Below are positions 1 to 6,369 of a stretch of 6,369 nt of DNA, piece by piece (the stretch's first letter is position 1; each line of letters starts with the position of its first letter). The notes beneath the pieces were generated by a model, which worked only from the letters and a program-made list of their open reading frames with translations, searched no databases and was not told where the DNA came from. The position numbers and the translations under genes were made by a program. The DNA comes from Ruaniaceae bacterium (GTDB lineage Bacteria > Actinomycetota > Actinomycetes > Actinomycetales > Actinomycetaceae): positions 1-6,369 of the forward strand of contig JAKDIE010000087.1 in NCBI GenBank assembly GCA_030450655.1. The letters are read 5' to 3'.

Positions 1-58
1 GCATGTGTTAAGCACGCCGCCAGCGTTCGTCCTGAGCCAGGATCAAACTCTCCGAAAA
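1..58 (-). rRNA. 16S ribosomal RNA, 5' end only
   Basis: Read on the minus strand, this stretch carries the near-universal bacterial 16S start AGAGTTTGATCCTGGCTCAG followed by GACGAACGCTGGCGGCGTGC and TTAACACATGC. The first A of AGAGTTTGATC (E. coli position 8) falls at 51, which puts the mature 5' end near 58. That end is estimated by alignment to E. coli numbering, so it may be off by a few bases. The gene continues past the left edge. The wording matches high-GC Gram-positive 16S genes. It is the small-subunit rRNA and the first gene of an rRNA operon transcribed leftwards, downstream of gatB in the same direction. Confidence 0.97.
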
Positions 59-65
59 AACTTAC

Positions 66-86
66 CTAAGCGGCCGAAGCCGTTAG
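66..86 (-). other. Leader hairpin with UUCG loop, just upstream of 16S
   Basis: On the minus strand the sequence reads CTAA-CGGC-TTCG-GCCG-C-TTAG. It can form an 8-bp stem (CGGC/GCCG plus CTAA/TTAG, with one bulged C) closed by a UUCG tetraloop. It sits about 8 bases before the estimated 16S 5' end, a position where maturation enzymes act. A role in processing is inference. Confidence 0.6.
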
Positions 87-94
87 TTCGATTT

Positions 95-106
95 GTTCCG
101 AAGAAC
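95..106 (-). other. Short UUCG-loop hairpin in rRNA leader
   Basis: On the minus strand this reads GTTC-TTCG-GAAC, a 4-bp stem closed by a UUCG tetraloop. Its decamer TTCTTCGGAA also occurs in the hairpin at 172-187. The stem is short, and its reality rests mainly on the same loop appearing three times in the leader. Confidence 0.45.
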
Positions 107-116
107 TGTCCCAGCG

Positions 117-146
117 GCACCGATGTCACGGGGTGACACTCGGTGC
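117..146 (-). other. Strong bulged hairpin in rRNA leader
   Basis: The minus strand reads GCACCG-A-GTGTCAC-CC-C and then GTGACAT-CGGTGC. The outer stem GCACCG/CGGTGC (6 bp) and an inner 7-bp stem (GTGTCAC with GTGACAT, one G-U pair) stack with a single bulged A and a three-base loop. It is the most stable structure visible in the leader. A processing or antitermination role is inferred from position only. Confidence 0.65.
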
Positions 147-171
147 AACCAAGAAAAAACAGATCACATCT

Positions 172-187
172 TGATTCCGAAGAATCA
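172..187 (-). other. UUCG-loop hairpin in rRNA leader
   Basis: The minus strand reads TGATTC-TTCG-GAATCA, a perfect 6-bp stem closed by the very stable UUCG tetraloop. It lies about 20 bases after a T-rich, boxA-like stretch. A nut-like function is possible but not shown. Confidence 0.55.
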
Positions 188-203
188 TTGATGCAACCTA
201 AAT

Positions 204-217
204 GGCATCAAAAAACA
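204..217 (-). promoter_or_regulatory. Possible boxA-like antitermination element
   Basis: The minus strand carries TGTTTTTTGATGCC in the rRNA leader, inside a T-rich stretch. Bacterial rRNA leaders usually contain a boxA that binds NusB/NusE, with a TG followed by a T-rich core and GA. The match is loose and depends on position. A second T-rich TGTTTTTTCTTGG segment lies further down the leader (about 149-161), so which of the two is functional, if either, is unclear. Confidence 0.25.
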
Positions 218-300
218 AAACACACTATTGAGATGTCAAACAACAAGCACACACCGAGTAACAATCGAATCTCTTCGACCATCCTTGGGGCAACTTCTCT

Positions 301-329
301 AGCTTACACACTCTCTGTTTGGCAGTCAA
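301..329 (-). promoter_or_regulatory. rRNA operon promoter, sigma-70 type (-35 and -10)
   Basis: On the minus strand a -35 TTGACT (329-324) and a -10 TAAGCT (306-301) are separated by exactly 17 bases. The -35 matches consensus at five of six positions and the -10 at four of six. A-rich DNA (CAAACTGAAAAGC) lies just upstream of the -35 and could act as a weak UP element. The start site would fall near 294-296, giving a leader of roughly 235 bases before 16S. This is the best promoter in the window, placed where a strong rRNA promoter is expected. Confidence 0.7.
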
Positions 330-419
330 ATCGACTTGCTTTTCAGTTTGTGTCCTTGCGAGGAGTTTCGATCCGGGCCCAGACGCTTTCGCTTCTGTTC
401 CTCCTGACCGAGCTAGATG

Positions 420-449
420 ATCTTATGCAGGCGGTCCGGTGAAGGGCAA
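420..449 (-). promoter_or_regulatory. Possible second, upstream rRNA promoter
   Basis: On the minus strand TTGCCC (449-444) is followed after 18 bases by TAAGAT (425-420). Actinobacterial rRNA operons often have tandem promoters, and this one would lie about 120 bases upstream of the stronger promoter. The -35 is a weak match (four of six), so this is a tentative call. Confidence 0.35.
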
Positions 450-543
450 ATCCGTTGCGGGTGACGCGCACCACACGGCTCCTTTTGGTTGCAATCTAGC
501 CGTTTTCTCGCCACCAACGAGCTACGCACGTGCCATGGGAGCA

Positions 544-583
544 CGAAAGGCCGGGGATGCGAGATCGCATCACCGGCCTTTCG
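544..583 (-). terminator. Transcription terminator hairpin after gatB
   Basis: The arms CGAAAGGCCGG (544-554) and CCGGCCTTTCG (573-583) form a perfect 11-bp stem. After one mismatch (555/572) the inner arms GATGCGA and TCGCATC (556-562 and 565-571) add 7 more pairs around a 2-base gap. The structure starts 18 bases after the gatB stop codon. No run of T follows in the direction of gatB (GTGCTCCC), as is common for GC-rich actinobacterial terminators. It separates the gatCAB transcript from the rRNA operon. The stem is symmetrical and could work in either direction. Confidence 0.8.
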
Positions 584-600
584 AGGTGTGAATCGACGAG

Positions 601-2103
601 CTAGAGCACGACTCCAAGTCGCTCAGCGATCAACTCGCGCACGCGCGCGGCATCCGCCTGGCCCCTCGTTTCCTTCATGACCCCACCCACGAGGGCACCA
701 ATGGCCTGGACCTTACCGCTCAGGATCTTCTCGACGATCGGTGCACTTGCTGCGATCACCGTGTCCACGGCAGCCAGTAGCGCGCCATCGTCTGAGACCA
801 GCTTGAGCCCGCGAGCTTCCATCACCGTCCGAGGGGACCCGTCACCTGCGAGTACGCCCGTGAGCACGTCACGGGCAAGCGTGTCGTTGAGTTCGCCGGA
901 ACTGACCAACCCCGCGAGCTCGGCAACCTGCGCGGGAGTCACCGGGAGGTCCTCTAGCGCCACGCCGTCGGACCGAGAGATCCGGGAGAGTTCCCCCATC
1001 CACCACTTGCGGGCCGAGGCGGGAGTGGATCCCTGGGCGATCGTGGACTCGATGAGATCGACGGCTCCTGCGTTCACCACATCCCGCATTTCGGGATCGG
1101 TGAGACTCCACTGCGATTGGAGGCGCCGCCGGCGAAGCGCCGGCATCTCGGGAAGCCCGAGGCGTAGTTCCTCCACCCAGGCCCGATCTGGTACCACGGG
1201 CATCAGATCCGGCTCGGGGAAGTAGCGGTAGTCCTCTGCGTCCGATTTGGGGCGTCCTGAGGTCGTCTCGCCGGTGTCCTCGTGCCAGTGGCGGGTTTCT
1301 TGGACGATCTGACCCCCTCCGGCGAGGATCGCGGCATGGCGTTGGATCTCGTACCTTGTGGCGCGCTCGATCGACCGGAACGAGTTGACGTTTTTGGTCT
1401 CGGAGCGTGTGCCCAGAGGCGCATCAGGGCTCGGGCGTAGCGAGACGTTGATATCCGCCCGCACGTTTCCTCGCTCCATCCGGGCCTCGGACACGTCGAG
1501 TGCCCGGAAGATGTCACGGAGAGTCTGCACGTACGCGCGCGCGATCTCGCCGGCGCGCTCCCCCACTCCCGTGATCGGCTTGGTGACGATCTCGATGAGC
1601 GGGATCCCCGCACGGTTATAGTCCACGAGAGAGTATTCCGCCCCGTGAATGCGGCCGGCAGCACCACCGATGTGCGTGCTCTTTCCCGTGTCCTCTTCCA
1701 TATGCGCACGTTCGATCTCGACCCGAAATATCGTGCCGTCATCCAACTCCACGTCAAGAGCACCTTCGTACGCGATCGGTTCGTCGTACTGCGATGTCTG
1801 GAAGTTCTTCGGCATGTCCGGGTAGAAATAGTTCTTTCGCGCGAAGCGGCAGGCCTCCGCGATCGAACAACCGAGGGCCAGCCCGATCCTGATGGCGGAC
1901 TCCACTGCGGCGCGGTTGACCACCGGGAGTGCCCCCGGCAGCCCGAGCGACACTGGGGTCACCTGGGAGTTCGGTTCCGCACCGAACGAGACCGGGGCGT
2001 CGTCGAACATCTTGGTCCTCGTGTTGAGTTCCACGTGCACCTCGATCCCGATCACCGGGTCAAACTGGGAGACCGCTTCGTCCCAATCCATGAGCTGCGT
2101 CAT
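601..2103 (-). CDS. gatB: Glutamyl/aspartyl-tRNA amidotransferase subunit B
   Basis: GatB is the tRNA-binding kinase subunit of GatCAB. With ATP it phosphorylates the side chain of Glu-tRNA(Gln) or Asp-tRNA(Asn), and the intermediate is then amidated with ammonia from GatA. The 500-residue product is a normal family length. Visible conserved blocks are [12 protein letters not shown] (about 17-28), the signature-like [14 protein letters not shown] (89-102), HMEEDTGK (134-141) and [16 protein letters not shown] (161-176). The C-terminal part, from about residue 345, matches the YqeY-like tRNA-binding tail, ending with [16 protein letters not shown]. The ATG start overlaps the gatA stop as ATGA and is preceded by a good ribosome-binding site, GAGGTGG (2114-2108). 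The stop is TAG. It is the last gene of the gatCAB operon, followed by a terminator hairpin. Translation is probably coupled to gatA. Confidence 0.97.
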   Translation of the reverse strand: MTQLMDWDEAVSQFDPVIGIEVHVELNTRTKMFDDAPVSFGAEPNSQVTPVSLGLPGALPVVNRAAVESAIRIGLALGCSIAEACRFARKNYFYPDMPKNFQTSQYDEPIAYEGALDVELDDGTIFRVEIERAHMEEDTGKSTHIGGAAGRIHGAEYSLVDYNRAGIPLIEIVTKPITGVGERAGEIARAYVQTLRDIFRALDVSEARMERGNVRADINVSLRPSPDAPLGTRSETKNVNSFRSIERATRYEIQRHAAILAGGGQIVQETRHWHEDTGETTSGRPKSDAEDYRYFPEPDLMPVVPDRAWVEELRLGLPEMPALRRRRLQSQWSLTDPEMRDVVNAGAVDLIESTIAQGSTPASARKWWMGELSRISRSDGVALEDLPVTPAQVAELAGLVSSGELNDTLARDVLTGVLAGDGSPRTVMEARGLKLVSDDGALLAAVDTVIAASAPIVEKILSGKVQAIGALVGGVMKETRGQADAARVRELIAERLGVVL

Positions 2104-3593
2104 CGTGCCACCTCATTCAGTTCCAGGAGCGAGCCGCCCCACTTCTCGACAAGTGCCGCCTCCAACGCGCCCGCCACACGGTACAGGCGGGCGTCCTCTC
2201 GCGCGGGGGCAAGGATCTGGAAGCCTGCGGGCAGGCCCTCGGCGAGCCCGCTGGGTAACGACAGGCCAGGGATTCCCGCGAGGTTCGCAGGGATGGTCGC
2301 GACATCGTTCAGGTACATCGCCATCGGATCATCGAGCTGTTCGCCGAACTTGAACGCGGTGGTGGGTGATGTGGGTGAGACCAGGACGTCCGCCTGCTCG
2401 AATGCGGCCGCGAAATCGCGTTGCACCAGGGTGCGCACCTTCTGCGCACTGCCGTAATAGGCATCGAAATAGCCGGCCGAAAGGGCGTGCGTGCCGAGGA
2501 TGACCCGTCGCTTGACCTCGTCCCCGAATCCCGCACCGCGGGTGGCGCTCATCATGCGCTCGGCGGTGACGGGGCCCTCCGCGGGCTCTACGCGCAGGCC
2601 GTACCTCATACCGTCATAGCGGGCAAGGTTGCTGGACGCCTCGGCGGGATGGATCAGGTAATAGGCGGCGAGCGCGTGATTCATCGCCGGGCACGAGACC
2701 TCCACGATCTGCGCACCCAACTCCCGCAGAGTGTCGAGCGCCTCCTCGAAGCGAGCACGCACCCCGTCCTGATAACCCTCTCCTCCGAGTTCACGGACGA
2801 CGGCGATCCTCATGCCCGCGATGTCACGGTGCGTGGCGCTCCCAGAGAAGTCCGGGACGTCGTCGGGCAGAGATGTCGAATCGCGCGGGTCGAATCCCGC
2901 GATCACCTCGTGGAGCAGCGCGGCATCGAGCACCGTGCGTGCGGCCGGGCCCACCTGGTCGAGGGAGGACGCAAGCGAGATGATCCCGTAGCGCGAGACG
3001 CTGCCGTATGTGGGCTTGACGCCCACCGTACCCGTGACCGAGGCCGGCTGGCGGATCGAGCCGCCCGTGTCCGATCCGATGGCGAGCGGCGCCTCGAAGG
3101 CGGCAACCGCGGCCGCCGAGCCGCCGCCGGAGCCGCCCGGGATACGCTCCACGTCCCACGGGTTGAAGGTGGGGCCGAACGCCGAATGTTCGGTGGACGA
3201 GCCCATCGCAAACTCGTCCATGTTGGTCTTGCCGAGAATGGGCAGGCCCGCCGCGCGCAACCGCAGAGAAACGGTCGAATCGTAGGGAGGAATCCATCCT
3301 TCGAGGATCCGCGACGCCGCCGTCGTCTCAAGCCCGAGCGTGACGACATTGTCCTTGACGGCGATCGGGACGCCCGCGAGTGGGCCGAGTTCCTCGCCAG
3401 CGGAGCGGCGCGCATCGACGTGCGCGGCGGTCTCGAGGGCCTCCTCGGGATTCGTCCGCAGGAAGGCGTGATATGCGCCGTCAACCGCCGCGATCCGCTC
3501 CAGATGTGCGGCGGTGATTTCCACGCTCGTGGCGTCCCCCGCCCGCATGAGCGCCGCGAGTTCTACTGCGGATTTGCTGGTCAGATCGCTCAT
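2100..3593 (-). CDS. gatA: Glutamyl/aspartyl-tRNA amidotransferase subunit A
   Basis: GatA is the amidase-signature subunit that hydrolyses glutamine and passes ammonia to GatB. The 497-residue length is typical. The Ser-cisSer-Lys catalytic triad is visible: Lys80 in GVPIAVKDN, Ser155 in [14 protein letters not shown] and nucleophile Ser179 in [11 protein letters not shown]. The spacings (75 and 24 residues) match the amidase-signature family. Further family blocks are [20 protein letters not shown] (119-138) and [13 protein letters not shown] (191-203). The second Ser of the usual GGSSGGS motif is Gly here, which I recall in other actinobacterial GatA proteins. The ATG overlaps the gatC stop (ATGA) and follows GGGGGA (3605-3600), a ribosome-binding site inside gatC six bases before the start. 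It is the middle gene of the operon. Confidence 0.98.
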   Translation of the reverse strand: MSDLTSKSAVELAALMRAGDATSVEITAAHLERIAAVDGAYHAFLRTNPEEALETAAHVDARRSAGEELGPLAGVPIAVKDNVVTLGLETTAASRILEGWIPPYDSTVSLRLRAAGLPILGKTNMDEFAMGSSTEHSAFGPTFNPWDVERIPGGSGGGSAAAVAAFEAPLAIGSDTGGSIRQPASVTGTVGVKPTYGSVSRYGIISLASSLDQVGPAARTVLDAALLHEVIAGFDPRDSTSLPDDVPDFSGSATHRDIAGMRIAVVRELGGEGYQDGVRARFEEALDTLRELGAQIVEVSCPAMNHALAAYYLIHPAEASSNLARYDGMRYGLRVEPAEGPVTAERMMSATRGAGFGDEVKRRVILGTHALSAGYFDAYYGSAQKVRTLVQRDFAAAFEQADVLVSPTSPTTAFKFGEQLDDPMAMYLNDVATIPANLAGIPGLSLPSGLAEGLPAGFQILAPAREDARLYRVAGALEAALVEKWGGSLLELNEVAR

Positions 3594-3889
3594 GCTTCGT
3601 CCCCCAGGATCTGCGGCACGGCAAAGCGGCCGCTCTGCGCCACGGGAGCCCCGGAAAGCGCGGCTTCCACGCTGAGTGGCGTCCCAGGGACGTCGTCGCG
3701 CATCACGTTGGCCATGGGAATCGGGTGGGACGTTGCAGGGATATCTGCGGTGGCAACCGCACTGACGGTGATCACCGCCTGGGCGATGACCTGGAGTTCC
3801 ACGGCGAACCGATCCAACTCCTCCTCAGTGAGGTCAATAAGCGCGAGCGCTGCGACGCGCGCGACTTCTTCGCGATTGATTGTTGACAT
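3590..3889 (-). CDS. gatC: Glutamyl/aspartyl-tRNA amidotransferase subunit C
   Basis: GatC is the small subunit that wraps around GatA and GatB and stabilises the complex; it has no catalytic residues. The 99-residue protein starts [20 protein letters not shown] and continues TEEELDRF, the classic GatC N-terminal helix. It ends with the conserved stretch [17 protein letters not shown] (50-66). The frame stays open far upstream, but that extension lies antisense to the phospholipase D gene and lacks family similarity, so ATG at 3889 is the start. No Shine-Dalgarno sequence is seen before it. Instead a TACACT -10-like box ends 7 bases before the ATG, which suggests a leaderless transcript. It is the first gene of the gatCAB operon. 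Confidence 0.96.
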   Translation of the reverse strand: MSTINREEVARVAALALIDLTEEELDRFAVELQVIAQAVITVSAVATADIPATSHPIPMANVMRDDVPGTPLSVEAALSGAPVAQSGRFAVPQILGDEA

Positions 3890-3896
3890 GGTCGTA

Positions 3897-3902
3897 AGTG
3901 TA
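3897..3902 (-). promoter_or_regulatory. Candidate -10 box for gatCAB, leaderless type
   Basis: The minus strand reads TACACT, then seven bases (TACGACC), then the gatC ATG. This TANNNT box would place the transcription start at or next to the A of the start codon. No ribosome-binding site is present before gatC, which fits. No clear -35 is seen 16-18 bases upstream. It is inferred from spacing. Confidence 0.45.
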
Positions 3903-3967
3903 TGTGTGCTGCGTTGCGGGAATGTGTCTCGTCCACCGCGTGGCCTGGGCGTGTCCTCGCGTTCAGA

Positions 3968-3973
3968 TAGGGT
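3968..3973 (+). promoter_or_regulatory. Candidate -10 box for the phospholipase D-like gene
   Basis: TAGGGT lies six bases before the ATG at 3980, the spacing expected for a leaderless actinobacterial transcript starting on that A. The same bases contain AGGG (3969-3972), which could instead be a weak ribosome-binding site seven bases from the ATG, so the two readings compete. No convincing -35 is visible. Confidence 0.35.
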
Positions 3974-3979
3974 TGGCGC

Positions 3980-6369
<2,390 letters not shown>

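Larger units (their letters stand above)
59..295 (-). other. Structured leader of the rRNA operon (pre-16S 5' flank)
   Basis: This stretch lies between the best candidate promoter and the 16S 5' end. It is visibly richer in A and T than the neighbouring genes, has no credible protein gene, and contains at least four hairpin-forming segments on the minus strand: 172-187, 117-146, 95-106 and 66-86. Such leaders normally carry antitermination signals and one arm of the RNase III processing stem. The partner arm would lie 3' of the 16S gene, outside the window. The 5' boundary is inferred from the promoter at 301-329 and is not directly visible. Confidence 0.7.

Noticed and set aside
234..239. 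Perfect -35-like TTGACA on the minus strand inside the rRNA leader
   Set aside because: At 16-19 bases downstream there is only a T-run and no TANNNT box, so it is not a complete promoter. It may be part of the antitermination region.
143..442. Open frame of 99 codons on the plus strand over the rRNA leader and promoter
   Set aside because: It lies antisense to the rRNA promoter and leader, has no ribosome-binding site before the ATG, and its product has no recognisable motif. It is best explained by chance in a region under structural constraint.
1128..1144. Small perfect hairpin GCCGGCG-AAG-CGCCGGC inside gatB
   Set aside because: It falls in codons for an Arg-rich stretch (LRRRRLQ) of GatB. 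Such GC-rich palindromes are expected by chance in this coding DNA, and nothing around it suggests a regulatory role.
3111..3141. GatA amidase motif reads GGSGGGS instead of GGSSGGS
   Set aside because: The catalytic cis-Ser (155), nucleophile Ser179 and Lys80 are all present at the proper spacing. The changed position is not catalytic, and I recall the same variant in other actinobacterial GatA proteins, so it is not a sign of lost activity.

Overview
The window looks like chromosomal DNA from a high-GC Gram-positive bacterium (Actinobacteria, most like the Actinomycetales/Bifidobacteriales). Three things point there. The 16S rRNA 5' end on the minus strand has the actinobacterial wording (GACGAACGCTGGCGGCGTGC). 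The coding DNA is visibly GC-rich. The cluster ligA, gatC, gatA, gatB is an arrangement typical of actinobacteria. The genus cannot be fixed from this window.

Layout from left to right. Positions 1-58 are the first bases of a 16S rRNA gene read leftwards, so most of the rRNA operon lies outside the window. Positions 59 to about 543 are the upstream region of that operon: a structured leader with several hairpins, one good sigma-70-type promoter (301-329), a weaker second candidate (420-449), and the gatB terminator hairpin (544-583). Positions 601-3889 hold gatC-gatA-gatB on the minus strand, each joined to the next by a 4-base ATGA overlap. They encode the three subunits of the tRNA-dependent amidotransferase GatCAB. 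A 90-base divergent gap (3890-3979) separates gatC from a plus-strand gene (3980-5218) for a membrane-anchored phospholipase D/cardiolipin-synthase-like enzyme with two HKD motifs. That gene runs tail-to-tail into ligA (minus, 5202 to beyond the right edge), the NAD+-dependent DNA ligase, and the two coding regions overlap by 17 bases.

How the genes work together. GatC, GatA and GatB form one enzyme that converts misacylated Glu-tRNA(Gln), and in some species Asp-tRNA(Asn), to the correct aminoacyl-tRNA. The overlaps imply coupled translation at fixed stoichiometry. The rRNA operon lies downstream in the same direction, with a terminator between them. The lipid enzyme and ligase have no evident functional link to GatCAB.

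This is essentially a housekeeping region. I found no mobile element, CRISPR array, tRNA or defence system, and nothing that amounts to a new biological system. The observations worth a second look are structural and regulatory: possible leaderless starts on both sides of the gatC/lipid-enzyme gap, the convergent overlap with ligA, the UUCG-rich rRNA leader, and an expanded segment in LigA.
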